64,000 nucleotides of DNA from Cognataquiflexum aquatile (GCF_003316845.1 NZ_QMIK01000004.1:496001-560000); one strand, 5' to 3'; shown: positions 36,038 to 44,357, counted from the first letter of the stretch. Made by a program: numbers and translations. Notes: generated by a model not told the origin, from the letters alone.

Positions 36038-36080
36038 TTTTATTCCAAACAATGTTGGATATCTAATGTTTGGAATAAAA
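36038..36080. promoter_or_regulatory. 14-bp perfect inverted repeat, candidate operator
   Basis: TTTTATTCCAAACA at 36038-36051 is repeated as its exact reverse complement at 36067-36080, separated by 15 nt. It occupies almost the whole gap between the divergent TIGR03643 gene and the photolyase remnant. It lacks a T tract on either side typical of a terminator, so a regulator-binding site or shared promoter element is more likely. Confidence 0.6.
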
Positions 36081-36296
36081 TGGAAAAAATCAATGTGGTT
36101 TGGTTTAAAAGGGATATTAGGACAATGGACCATTTTCCTTTGAAATCAGCCTTGGAAAGCGATCTGCCGGTATTGTTGGTTTATATTTTTGAACCTAAAT
36201 TGGTGTTTGATTTGGAAATCACATCAAGATGAGGATGTGAGAAACCATTCTATCAAAGTTTTAAAAGTTCATACCCTGCCTTCGAGAGAAATGTGA
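36080..36296 (+). pseudogene. Photolyase/cryptochrome remnant with internal deletion
   Basis: From ATG 36080 the protein reads MEKINVVWFKRDIRTMDH and PVLLVYIFEPKLVFD, the N-terminus of the photolyase/cryptochrome family. Soon after, the frame shifts: from about 36213 another frame reads WKSHQDEDVRNHSIKVLKV followed by HTLPSREM, resembling the extreme C-terminus of such enzymes, and stops at 36294-36296. About 70 codons remain of 430-500. The simplest view is one out-of-frame deletion that removed the antenna and FAD domains. Confidence 0.75.
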
Positions 36297-36309
36297 AATG
36301 GGATTAAAA

Positions 36310-36341
36310 AAAAAGCCCACTTGGAAAAAAGTGGGCTTTTT
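36310..36341. terminator. Bidirectional intrinsic terminator
   Basis: AAAAAGCCCAC (36310-36320) and GTGGGCTTTTT (36331-36341) form a perfect 11-bp stem with a 10-nt loop. A/T tracts on both sides allow it to end ald on the minus strand and the photolyase remnant on the plus strand. Confidence 0.85.
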
Positions 36342-36357
36342 GAGACAATATTTTTTG

Positions 36358-37476
36358 TTAGTCGGCCAAATACTTTTCAACAGGAACGTAATCCATGTTA
36401 AAAGCTTCAGCAACAGCTTTATAGACGATTTCTCCATTGATTACATTCAATCCAGGTACAAGATCAGGATTCTGTTGGGCAGCTTTCTTCCAACCTTTAT
36501 CTGCTAATTGAATCGCATAGGGAAGTGTTGCATTGGTAAGTGCCAAAGTGGAAGTATAAGGAACAGCTCCCGGCATATTGGCAACGCAGTAGTGAACAAC
36601 ATCATCAATGATATAAGTTGGGTTTTCATGTGTGGTTGGTTTGCATGTTTCTATGCAGCCACCTTGGTCTACCGCCACATCCACCAGCACTGTTCCCGGT
36701 TTCATGATTTTGAGCATGTCCCTGGTGATGAGATGCGGAGCTTTAGCACCTGGAATCAATACTGCGCCCACGACCAAATCAGCATGCTTGATCATCTCCC
36801 GGATATTGTATTCATTTGACATCATCGTTTTGACATTTGCAGGCATGACATCTGCCAAGTAGCGCATTCTTGCGAGTGATACATCCATAATCGTAACGTC
36901 AGCACCCAGTCCCGCAGCCATCCAAGCTGCTTGTGTTCCGACAATTCCACCACCCAAAATCAATACTTTGGCAGGTAAAACTCCTGGAACACCACCTAGA
37001 AGAATTCCTCTGCCCTGAAGTGGTTTCTCAAGATAATTAGCGCCTTTTTGGATGGCCATTCTTCCCGCAACTTCTGACATGGGGATCAATAAAGGAAGGC
37101 TTCTGTCCTTCTTTTCTACTGTCTCATATGCCAGACAAGTTGCCTTGCTTTGTACCATTGCTTTGGTAAGCGGCTCATAGGACGCAAAATGAAAGTAAGT
37201 GAACAATAATTGATTTTCCTTAATAAGCTTATATTCGGGTTCAATCGGTTCCTTTACCTTGATAATCATATCTGCAATGGCATAAACCTCCTCTATAGTT
37301 GGTAGGATTGTTGCACCCGCCGATATATATTCATCATTACTAAAACCACTGCCAATTCCGGCTGAATGTTGGACAAAAACCTGATGGCCCCTTTTTACCA
37401 ACTCTTTAGCACCTGCCGGAGTCAAAGCAACCCTGTTTTCATTATTCTTAATTTCTTTTGGAGTACCGATTATCAT
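36358..37476 (-). CDS. ald: Alanine dehydrogenase
   Basis: The 372-residue length and motifs match Ald: MIIGTPKEIKNNENRVALTP at the N-terminus with the substrate-binding Arg, KVKEPIEPEYKLI with the catalytic Lys region, YFHFAS, and LGGGIVGTQAAWMAAGLGA as the NAD site, then VDVAVDQGGCIET. It interconverts L-alanine and pyruvate plus ammonium. It is a single-gene unit with its own promoter and terminator. Confidence 0.95.
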   Translation of the reverse strand: MIIGTPKEIKNNENRVALTPAGAKELVKRGHQVFVQHSAGIGSGFSNDEYISAGATILPTIEEVYAIADMIIKVKEPIEPEYKLIKENQLLFTYFHFASYEPLTKAMVQSKATCLAYETVEKKDRSLPLLIPMSEVAGRMAIQKGANYLEKPLQGRGILLGGVPGVLPAKVLILGGGIVGTQAAWMAAGLGADVTIMDVSLARMRYLADVMPANVKTMMSNEYNIREMIKHADLVVGAVLIPGAKAPHLITRDMLKIMKPGTVLVDVAVDQGGCIETCKPTTHENPTYIIDDVVHYCVANMPGAVPYTSTLALTNATLPYAIQLADKGWKKAAQQNPDLVPGLNVINGEIVYKAVAEAFNMDYVPVEKYLAD

Positions 37477-37509
37477 ATTGTTAAAATTTGGGTTTTTTAA
37501 TCACAAACC

Positions 37510-37517
37510 CAAAGATA
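37510..37517 (-). promoter_or_regulatory. Promoter -7 element for ald
   Basis: On the minus strand the sequence reads TATCTTTG, a match to TAnnTTTG, 33 nt before the ald start codon. A T-rich stretch lies about 18 nt upstream in place of a clear TTTG. Confidence 0.5.
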
Positions 37518-37834
37518 ATATCAGGCACCTATTAAAAACCATAATCCATTCAATTATTTTGATTGTCATAAGAAAATGGTTGATTTTTAAAATATTGTTT
37601 CAAAATTTATGTTTATTCTTAATATTATTTCAAAAAATATATTTTTGAAGCAAAAAATTTTGAGAGTTTTATATAAACTGATTTGGCTGATAATTTAATC
37701 TGTGGTTTTTATGTTTTATAATTTATTTTGGTTGCAAATTATAAAAAATAAGAATAATATATTGTATTTCGTGTTTTTAAGATCATTAATCAAAATTATT
37801 TATTGAAATTAATCGAAATTATTCTGTTTTTAAA

Positions 37835-37865
37835 TTTGTAAAAATGTCAATTTTCTTTATTTTTG
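37835..37865 (+). promoter_or_regulatory. Bacteroidetes-type promoter for the E1 gene
   Basis: TTTG at 37835-37838, 19 nt, then TATTTTTG at 37858-37865: consensus elements at consensus spacing. The predicted transcript would start near 37872 and give a leader of about 47 nt before ATG 37919. Confidence 0.65.
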
Positions 37866-37918
37866 GAATACTTGCGTTTGAAGTGAAATAAACCCAATTG
37901 GCTTTTAGATTATAAAAA

Positions 37919-40336
37919 ATGAATGAAGTGGTAACATTCTCCAAACAGAAAAGCACCAACGTGTTAAATAAAGAGTCTTTGCTCAAAGAATACAGAATTG
38001 CCCAGGAAAGCCGTCAAGCGTCTTTGATGGGAAGAAAAGAGGTATTTATGGGCAAAGCAAAATTTGGGATTTTTGGCGACGGCAAAGAGCTTGCTCAAAT
38101 CGCTATGGCTAGGCATTTTCAAAATGGAGATTTTCGTGCGGGATACTACAGGGACCAAACTTTCATGTTTGCGATCGGTGAGTTGACAGTCCGGGAATAT
38201 TTTGCCCAACTTTATGCGCACACTGATGTCAGCCTTGAACCTGCATCTGCAGGAAGGTTGATGAATGGCCACTTCGCAACCAGGTCCCTGAATACCGACG
38301 GTTCCTGGAAAGATCTGATTTCAATGAAGAATTCCTCGGCTGATATTTCACCTACAGCCGGTCAAATGCCCAAATTACTTGGATTGGCCTATGCATCTAA
38401 GTTGTTTAGGGAAAGTGAGGTACTCAAGGATTTAAGCCAGTTTAGTAATCATGGAAATGAAGTGGCTTGGGGAACAATCGGCAATGCATCTACTTCAGAA
38501 GGGATGTTTTTCGAAACCATCAATGCTGCAGGGGTTTTGCAGGTTCCAATGGTAGTATCCATATGGGATGATGGTTATGGAATTTCAGTCCCTAATGAAT
38601 TTCACACCACAAAAGGGAGCATTTCAGAAATCCTGAGAGGATTTCAGCGAAATGATGACCAAAAAGGCTTTGAAATATTTGTAGTAAAAGGTTGGGACTA
38701 TGAAGGTTTGGATAGGGCTTTTGAAAATGCTTCCCGAATTGCGAGAGAAGAGCATGTGCCTGTAATTATACATGTGATAGAGGTAACCCAACCACAAGGA
38801 CACTCTACTTCAGGTTCACACGAAAGATACAAAACAAAAGAAAGGCTGGATTGGGAAAAAGAAAATGATTGTATCCTCAAGTTCAGAGAATACCTAATCC
38901 AAACCGGAGAGATATCCGGTGAAGAACTTGATTTGATTGACCAAGAATCCAAAGCCTTTGTAAAAAGCCAGAAGGAGATTGCTTGGAAGGCTTTTTCAGG
39001 AGAAATAAAGACTGAACTGCAAGAAGCCGTTTCATTATTGCAGGGTTTGTCAAAAACCACTCAGGAAGCAGTTTTGCTTGAACAGCTAAGCGATGAGCTT
39101 TCAAAAGCCTTGAACCCTATCCGAAAAGATGTCATCAGCACTGTCAGAAGAGCGCTATGGGCTACAAAAAGTGAAAATTCCCCTTCAAGAGAGGCCTTGT
39201 TACTGTGGTATTCCCACCAGCAAAAACTGAATGAGGACAGGTATAATTCTCATCTATACAGCCATTCCCCATGGAGGGCAGAAAATATTGCGCCTGTTGC
39301 AGCGGAATATCCGGCAGATGTTTCGGTAGTAGACGGCAGAGAAATATTGCAGGCATGTTTTGACCATCACCTAAAAAATGAACCCAGATTTTTTGCTTTT
39401 GGAGAAGATGTAGGAAAAATAGGCGATGTTAACCAAGCCTTTGCCGGACTTCAATCCAAATATGGCGAGCTGAGAGTTACAGATACCGGTATCAGAGAAT
39501 GCACAATTATTGGCCAAGGGGTAGGCGCCGCGCTGAGAGGGCTTAGACCAATGGCAGAAATCCAATATTTGGATTACATCTATTATGCGTTGATGACGTT
39601 GGCAGACGACCTCGCCTGCCTTCAATACAGAACAAAAGGTGGACAAAAAGCACCTTTAATCGTAAGGACAAGAGGTCATAGGTTAGAGGGGGTTTGGCAT
39701 GCCGGTTCTCCAATTGGAATGATTTTACATTCTTTAAGAGGAATGTTGGTTTGTGTACCCCGAGATATGACCCAGGCTGCCGGTATGTACAATTCGCTGA
39801 TGGCAGCAGATGAACCTGCGTTGGTTATTGAATGCCTCAATGGATACAGGTTAAAGGAAAAAATGCCTTCCAACATCGGTGAGTTTAAAGTTGCATTGGG
39901 GCAACCTGAAGTGATAAAAGAAGGAAAGGACCTGACTGTAGTCACCTATGGATCTATGTGCAAAATTGTAATGGAGGCATCCGAAGATTTACATCAAATG
40001 GGTATTGATATTGAGGTGATTGACGTTCAAACTTTGTTGCCTTTTGATATCAATCACAGGATTGTCGAATCCCTCAAAAAGACAAATAAAATTCTGTTCA
40101 CAGATGAAGATGTCCCGGGAGGTGCTACAGCATACATGATGCAACAAGTAATAGAGGAACAAAAAGGATATTATTACCTGGATGTAGAACCTGCAACATT
40201 GGCTGGGAAAGCCCATAGGCCGGCTTATTCATCGGATGGAGATTATTTTTCAAAACCATCTGTAGATGATGTGGTCGAAAAAGTATATGCTTTGATGCAT
40301 GATTCAGATTCCCAAAGATTCCCGAAAATATTTTAA
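37919..40336 (+). CDS. Fused alpha/beta E1 component of a 2-oxoacid dehydrogenase complex
   Basis: An 805-residue fusion. Residues 30-390 are the E1-alpha, thiamine-diphosphate domain (FRAGYYRDQTFMFAIGE, AWGTIGNASTSEGMFFE, DDGYGISVPN), and residues 465-800 the E1-beta domain (FFAFGEDVGKIGDVNQ, RVTDTGIRECTIIG, GHRLEGVWHAGSPIG, TDEDVPGGATAYMMQQ). Such fusions in Bacteroidetes decarboxylate branched-chain 2-oxoacids or pyruvate. E2 and E3 genes are absent nearby. The SxSxH loop (STSGSHERY) resembles branched-chain enzymes, so I favour that substrate. Confidence 0.88.
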   Translation: MNEVVTFSKQKSTNVLNKESLLKEYRIAQESRQASLMGRKEVFMGKAKFGIFGDGKELAQIAMARHFQNGDFRAGYYRDQTFMFAIGELTVREYFAQLYAHTDVSLEPASAGRLMNGHFATRSLNTDGSWKDLISMKNSSADISPTAGQMPKLLGLAYASKLFRESEVLKDLSQFSNHGNEVAWGTIGNASTSEGMFFETINAAGVLQVPMVVSIWDDGYGISVPNEFHTTKGSISEILRGFQRNDDQKGFEIFVVKGWDYEGLDRAFENASRIAREEHVPVIIHVIEVTQPQGHSTSGSHERYKTKERLDWEKENDCILKFREYLIQTGEISGEELDLIDQESKAFVKSQKEIAWKAFSGEIKTELQEAVSLLQGLSKTTQEAVLLEQLSDELSKALNPIRKDVISTVRRALWATKSENSPSREALLLWYSHQQKLNEDRYNSHLYSHSPWRAENIAPVAAEYPADVSVVDGREILQACFDHHLKNEPRFFAFGEDVGKIGDVNQAFAGLQSKYGELRVTDTGIRECTIIGQGVGAALRGLRPMAEIQYLDYIYYALMTLADDLACLQYRTKGGQKAPLIVRTRGHRLEGVWHAGSPIGMILHSLRGMLVCVPRDMTQAAGMYNSLMAADEPALVIECLNGYRLKEKMPSNIGEFKVALGQPEVIKEGKDLTVVTYGSMCKIVMEASEDLHQMGIDIEVIDVQTLLPFDINHRIVESLKKTNKILFTDEDVPGGATAYMMQQVIEEQKGYYYLDVEPATLAGKAHRPAYSSDGDYFSKPSVDDVVEKVYALMHDSDSQRFPKIF

Positions 40337-40350
40337 CTTTGATTCAAATA

Positions 40351-40384
40351 AAAAAGGTCTCCAAATTGAAATGGAGACCTTTTT
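40351..40384. terminator. Bidirectional intrinsic terminator
   Basis: AAAAAGGTCTCC (40351-40362) pairs perfectly with GGAGACCTTTTT (40373-40384) over a 10-nt loop. It lies between the ends of the convergent E1 and lipoprotein genes and can serve both. Confidence 0.85.
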
Positions 40385-40410
40385 GTTTATTCTCTGGGAT
40401 AAAATTCTTT

Positions 40411-41085
40411 TCAGTTTCTCTTAATTTGGTTTAAAGTCACTTCGGGACTAGATACCAAATTGCTTCTGTTCAAAGCCCTGTCTTGAATTTCAACATCAAT
40501 CCTCAAGGTATCATTTCTGAAAATGGAATTCCAGCCAAATGAAAGCATCGAATATTGGATATTACCCTCAACGGGAAGGGCCTCTGTTCCATTGATAATC
40601 CTAGGAAACCTACCATTGAAAGTGGTGAAAAAAGGAGAATCTTCCCATTTAAACTCCGTGTATACGCCATTTCTTTTAATGAAAAAGCGGACAAAGATAT
40701 TGTTGTGATCCTCATTTTGCTCAACCCAAACAGTATCCCTGACTACAGTATTATTAACAATTGGGTTGATTACCCAATCTATAGGGTTATATGATGGGGC
40801 CTCAGGAGGCCTTTTACTATAAACAATTAGGTTTCCGAATTGGTCTCTGATAAAAGTGACAGGATTAAAGGGGGGATCAACGTCACTTGGGTTTAAACCT
40901 AGATCTCCTTCAGCATCCTTGAAATTGATGGAAAGTATAAGTGAGTCAGCACCATCCGTAGTCGAAAAATTCAAATCCTTGAATGAAATTTCAGGTGTTG
41001 AAGGGAAATTGTCCGGCGGTGAAATACAGGCCCCTGAAACGAAAATGATGGATAATAAAATCAGATAGTTTTTTACATTGCTCAT
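40411..41085 (-). CDS. Hypothetical lipoprotein
   Basis: 224 residues with an N-terminal hydrophobic segment and lipobox SGAC (Cys at residue 20), so a lipid-anchored envelope protein. The mature part has FKDAEGDLGLNPSDVDPP, a Asp/Gly-rich stretch seen in many unnamed Bacteroidetes lipoproteins, followed by beta-rich sequence. No catalytic motif is visible. It is divergent from the LuxE-like gene by 53 bp, so the two may share regulatory DNA. Confidence 0.75.
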   Translation of the reverse strand: MSNVKNYLILLSIIFVSGACISPPDNFPSTPEISFKDLNFSTTDGADSLILSINFKDAEGDLGLNPSDVDPPFNPVTFIRDQFGNLIVYSKRPPEAPSYNPIDWVINPIVNNTVVRDTVWVEQNEDHNNIFVRFFIKRNGVYTEFKWEDSPFFTTFNGRFPRIINGTEALPVEGNIQYSMLSFGWNSIFRNDTLRIDVEIQDRALNRSNLVSSPEVTLNQIKRN

Positions 41086-41138
41086 GCTGATGTAAATTTA
41101 CAAGAAATTCTACGAGGTCAAAATATCTTAAGTTTTGA

Positions 41139-42152
41139 ATGACTAATATTGAAACGATCAAGTATTTTAAAAGTTTTGGCGAAAGAATTTTGGATTCCAA
41201 TTCAATTGACTTTGAGCAATCAGCCTTAGAGCTATACAGTTTCCAGATTGAAAACAATTACATATACCGTCAATATGTGCAAGCAAGGGGTTTAATTAAT
41301 TCAAAAGTTAAATTCATTGAGGACATTCCCTTTTTGCCAATAGGTTTTTTTAAAAACCACCAGGTTATTTCAGGACGCAAAGATAATTTTCCCGGATTTT
41401 TCTCAAGCAGTGGTACCACGGGAAGTATTACAAGCAAGCATTATTTTTGGTCAGAGGAGTTTTACAGGAAACATTCACTACAGCTTTTTGAAACGGAATA
41501 TGGCAGCATCAAGGATTTCCATGTGCTTGCTTTATTGCCCGCTTACCTTGAAAGGAAAGGCAGTTCGTTGGTGAATATGGCAGAATGGTTTATTTCCCAA
41601 TCAGAATCCAAGCATTCAGGTTTTTACCTGTATAATCATGAAGAACTTATTTCAAAGCTTTCACAACTTGCTTTGTCTAATGAAAAGGTATTGTTATTGG
41701 GAGTCACATTTGCATTGCTTGACCTAATTGAAAGCGGTGTTTTTTTTCCAAAAAATGAAAACCTTATTGTAATGGAGACGGGAGGGATGAAGGGAAGGAG
41801 GAAAGAAATGATCCGGCAGGAATTGCATCAGATCTTAAAGGAAGGGTTTCGTGTATCAAGAATCCATTCAGAATATGGAATGACAGAACTCATGTCGCAG
41901 GCATATTCCAAAGAAGAGGGAATATACAATTTACCTCCCTGTATGCGCGTTTACCTCAGAGATACCAATGACCCATTGTCTTGGTCAGATAGATCCCAAG
42001 GCGGAATCAATGTTATTGACCTGGCAAATTTTCATTCATGTGCCTTTATTGAAACACAGGATTTGGGACGAAAAATAGGGGAAAATAAGATTGAGGTTTT
42101 GGGTAGATTTGACAACAGCGAAGTCCGTGGGTGTAATTTATTGGTCAATTAA
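41139..42152 (+). CDS. LuxE-like acyl-protein synthetase
   Basis: 337 residues with GFFSSSGTTGSITSKHYF (the AMP-binding Ser/Thr/Gly loop), LLPAYLERKGSSLVNMAEWF, METGGMKGRRKEMIRQEL and HSEYGMTELMSQAYS. This matches the LuxE family, which activates fatty acids as acyl-AMP and passes them to a partner. No luciferase, LuxC or LuxD is present, so here it is probably a lone acyl- or aryl-adenylating enzyme of unknown substrate. Confidence 0.8.
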   Translation: MTNIETIKYFKSFGERILDSNSIDFEQSALELYSFQIENNYIYRQYVQARGLINSKVKFIEDIPFLPIGFFKNHQVISGRKDNFPGFFSSSGTTGSITSKHYFWSEEFYRKHSLQLFETEYGSIKDFHVLALLPAYLERKGSSLVNMAEWFISQSESKHSGFYLYNHEELISKLSQLALSNEKVLLLGVTFALLDLIESGVFFPKNENLIVMETGGMKGRRKEMIRQELHQILKEGFRVSRIHSEYGMTELMSQAYSKEEGIYNLPPCMRVYLRDTNDPLSWSDRSQGGINVIDLANFHSCAFIETQDLGRKIGENKIEVLGRFDNSEVRGCNLLVN

Positions 42153-42204
42153 TTTTGTATTGATTTTATTATTAAACATCTTTGATTTTAAAACTCTAAC
42201 ATTT

Positions 42205-42324
42205 ATGAGAAAAGCAGCAATTATTGTAATGGCAGTTGGTATTTTGGCTTTAGGTGCATGTGCATCAAGCAAACCATGTCCTGCTTACGCCAAAGCTTTG
42301 GATAGCAAAGAAATTAAAGGATAA
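42205..42324 (+). CDS. Very small lipoprotein (39 residues)
   Basis: From ATG 42205 the product is a hydrophobic signal segment (AAIIVMAVGILALGAC) with lipobox LGAC, leaving a mature peptide of 21 residues starting CASSKPCPAYAK. The pattern of a Cys-Ser-Ser-Lys-Pro-Cys-Pro-Ala-Tyr head is one I associate with tiny lipoproteins of Bacteroidetes; the function is unknown. It lies 52 bp after the LuxE-like gene and shares its terminator with the convergent regulator gene. Confidence 0.7.
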   Translation: MRKAAIIVMAVGILALGACASSKPCPAYAKALDSKEIKG

Positions 42325-42328
42325 AAAG

Positions 42329-42354
42329 TATGCTGACCTTTAATAGTCAGCATA
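42329..42354. terminator. Hairpin terminator overlapping the regulator gene end
   Basis: TATGCTGAC (42329-42337) and GTCAGCATA (42346-42354) are perfect inverted arms with an 8-nt loop. The right arm encodes the last codons of the minus-strand regulator, whose stop codon lies in the loop. T-rich flanks are present on both strands. Confidence 0.65.
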
Positions 42355-43497
42355 TTTCTTGATGTCACTCAGACTGATTGTTTTTTCACCCAAGATTATC
42401 AATCTTTCAACTACATTTCTTAGCTCGCGGATGTTGCCTGTCCAAGGGAACTCCTGAAGTTTGGTAAGCGCCTCTTTTGAAATCTCTTTTTTGGCGGTCC
42501 CATATTCAGTAGCAACATCTTCCAGGAATTTTTCTACCAAAAGTGGAATATCTTCTTTGCGGTCTTTTAATGCAGGTACCTGAATCAGGATCACACTTAA
42601 CCTGTGGTAAAGGTCTTCTCTGAAATTGCCTTCTTCAATGGCTTTTTTGAGATCTTTATTCGTAGCAGCAAGTACCCTGACATCCACTTTAATGTCCTTG
42701 TCCCCACCTACACGGGTGATTTTATGGTCTTGTAGTGCCCTCAATACTTTTGACTGGGCTGAAAGACTCATGTCTCCTATTTCATCAAGAAAAAGCGTTC
42801 CGGTATCGGCTTGCTCAAATTTCCCAATCCTTTGTTTTACTGCCGAAGTAAAGGAGCCTTTTTCATGACCAAAAAGTTCACTTTCTATCAGTTCTGAAGG
42901 AATTGCGGCACAGTTTACTGCGACAAAAGGTGCATTCGCCCGGTTGCTTTTTTGATGGAGCCAATGGGCCACCAATTCTTTACCTGTTCCATTTGGTCCG
43001 GTAATCAAAACTCTCGCATCGGTAGGGGCCACTTTTTCAATGGTATCTTTTACATGCATGATTGCAGGTGAATGGCCTACCATATCAAGTTTCTGGGAAA
43101 GCTTTTTCTTCAGGACTTTGGTTTCAGAAACCAAATTCTTTTTATCCAAAGCATTCCGTACTGTCAGTAAAAGTCTGTTTAGATCAGGGGGTTTTGGGAT
43201 AAAATCAAATGCTCCTTTTTTTGTAGCCTCTACCGCCGTTTCAATTGAACCGTGGGCAGAAATCATGATAAATTGGGGAGATTTGTCCAACTCTCCTGCC
43301 TTTTCCAACACCTCAATACCATCCATTTTGGGCATTTTAATATCACAAAGTACAAGATCAAAATCTTCGTCCCTCATCATTTTCAGGCCTTGTTCCCCAT
43401 CCTGAGCTTCTGAAATTTCATATTTTTCATATTCAAGTATTTCTCTCAATGTGGATCGGATGATTTTTTCATCATCAATGATTAGGATTTTGGACAT
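42340..43497 (-). CDS. NtrC-family sigma-54-dependent response regulator
   Basis: 385 residues. The receiver domain (1-120) has DDEKIIRSTL, the phospho-acceptor Asp in LVLCDIKMPKMDG and the SAHGS and PKPP switch residues. The AAA+ domain has a Walker A variant GPNGTGKELVA, the sigma-54 contact loop GSFTSA, and FLDEIGDMS. The C-terminus ends after IKKYADY, so the usual Fis-type DNA-binding helix-turn-helix is missing or very short, and DNA binding is doubtful. No sensor kinase lies next to it. Confidence 0.88.
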   Translation of the reverse strand: MSKILIIDDEKIIRSTLREILEYEKYEISEAQDGEQGLKMMRDEDFDLVLCDIKMPKMDGIEVLEKAGELDKSPQFIMISAHGSIETAVEATKKGAFDFIPKPPDLNRLLLTVRNALDKKNLVSETKVLKKKLSQKLDMVGHSPAIMHVKDTIEKVAPTDARVLITGPNGTGKELVAHWLHQKSNRANAPFVAVNCAAIPSELIESELFGHEKGSFTSAVKQRIGKFEQADTGTLFLDEIGDMSLSAQSKVLRALQDHKITRVGGDKDIKVDVRVLAATNKDLKKAIEEGNFREDLYHRLSVILIQVPALKDRKEDIPLLVEKFLEDVATEYGTAKKEISKEALTKLQEFPWTGNIRELRNVVERLIILGEKTISLSDIKKYADY

Positions 43498-43530
43498 AAT
43501 TGACTTTTTGATTTAAATTACAATAAAAAA

Positions 43531-43931
43531 GTGCAAGCCTGTAAGCCGGGTTCTGTTCAACATCCTTGATGGATGAATCTCTTGCCATCTATCTAGACCT
43601 GACTTCACAATCAGGTTCAATCGATCTACCCATCCCGCATAAAGACGAGCAGCCTTTTATGAAACCAGGTTTCATCGCGGGACCTATTTGATCTTTCAAC
43701 CCATAAGGTTTGCCTTGCCTCTCTCATCACTGAGAAAGCGGTGGGCTCTTACTCCACCTTTTCACCCTTACCTCCATCTGGATGAAGGCGGTATTTTTTC
43801 TGTGGCACTGTCTGTTGCCAAGCTGTCTCCGGCCTGACCCCTTCCTGTTAGGAAGTATGGCGCTCTGCGTTGCCCGGACTTTCCTCTTTTCCAAAGTTTT
43901 ACCTTAAGAACAGCGACAAGTCGGCTTGCAC
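43531..43931 (-). ncRNA. rnpB: RNase P RNA, class A
   Basis: On the minus strand the RNA begins GTGCAAGCCGACTTGTCGC and contains GAGGAAAGTCCGGGC (the conserved P4/CRI segment, 43873-43887 region) and near the 3' end GAACAGAACCCGGCTTACA, the partner strand of P4. The two ends (GTGCAAGCC and the complementary GGCTTGCAC) pair to close the molecule. About 400 nt is normal for bacterial type A. It processes tRNA 5' ends. It lies 33 bp upstream of the NtrC-like gene in the same direction. Confidence 0.95.
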
Positions 43932-43935
43932 AGTG

Positions 43936-43943
43936 CAAATTAA
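43936..43943 (-). promoter_or_regulatory. Candidate -7 element for rnpB
   Basis: The minus strand reads TTAATTTG four nt before the predicted 5' end of rnpB, close to TAnnTTTG and at the right distance for transcription to start at GTGCAAG. I found no clear -33 element at 19 nt. Confidence 0.35.
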
Positions 43944-44130
43944 GTTAATTTCTCCAATCTTATCCTACGGATTCAAGCTGCTATTTGGTTTGAAAAATTC
44001 AATATTGAATAGCAGTGAAATCTTTTTACCAATTGATTTAAACCATTATTGAAATTGAATCATAAAAAGTTAATATGGAAATGTGCTTTTCTCTTATTTG
44101 GATTTAGTTGGATTCCACATTTAACCTCAA

Positions 44131-44357
44131 AGGAAAAACCTGACAGACGAGCGCTATATGGTTTCAAGGAGACCTCAGGGAATCAGGTTAGGACTTCCAA
44201 GGATGATATCTGCCGGTTTTGAATTCAGATTTTAAAAAAAAATAAAAAAATTTAAACAATAGTAATTGTCCTGTGTTTGTACTCTAAAGGCTTAAATAGC
44301 TTTTCTTCATAGTGCTGGGTTGAGCCGTTCCATTAATATGGGACGGTTCTTTTTTTT
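44131..44357 (+). other. Unexplained structured leader-like region
   Basis: The 500 bp between rnpB and the DUF3109 gene hold no credible ORF, but show AACCTGA (44137-44143) pairing with TCAGGTT (44183-44189), an internal hairpin GGTTTC-AAG-GAGACC (44160-44174), and a terminator at 44322-44357. No plus-strand gene precedes that terminator for 2 kb, so it must end a short RNA or act as an attenuator for the DUF3109 gene 105 nt further on. Confidence 0.4.
44322..44357 (+). terminator. Intrinsic terminator upstream of the DUF3109 gene
   Basis: GAGCCGTTCC (44322-44331) pairs with GGGACGGTTC (44340-44349) over an 8-nt loop, with two G-T pairs, followed by eight T residues. It is oriented for the plus strand although no plus-strand gene ends nearby. 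Confidence 0.75.

Larger units (their letters stand above)
37477..37918. other. Divergent AT-rich promoter region between ald and the E1 gene
   Basis: About 440 bp without an ORF, extremely AT-rich. It contains one good promoter facing each way (37510-37517 on the minus strand, 37835-37865 on the plus strand) and no terminator or RNA structure that I can recognise. Confidence 0.6.

Noticed and set aside
36508-36862. Two plus-strand frames inside alanine dehydrogenase
   Set aside because: They are antisense to well-conserved ald motifs and overlap each other.
43870-44052. 60-residue plus-strand reading frame
   Set aside because: It lies largely within the RNase P RNA gene on the other strand and its sequence shows no protein-like pattern.
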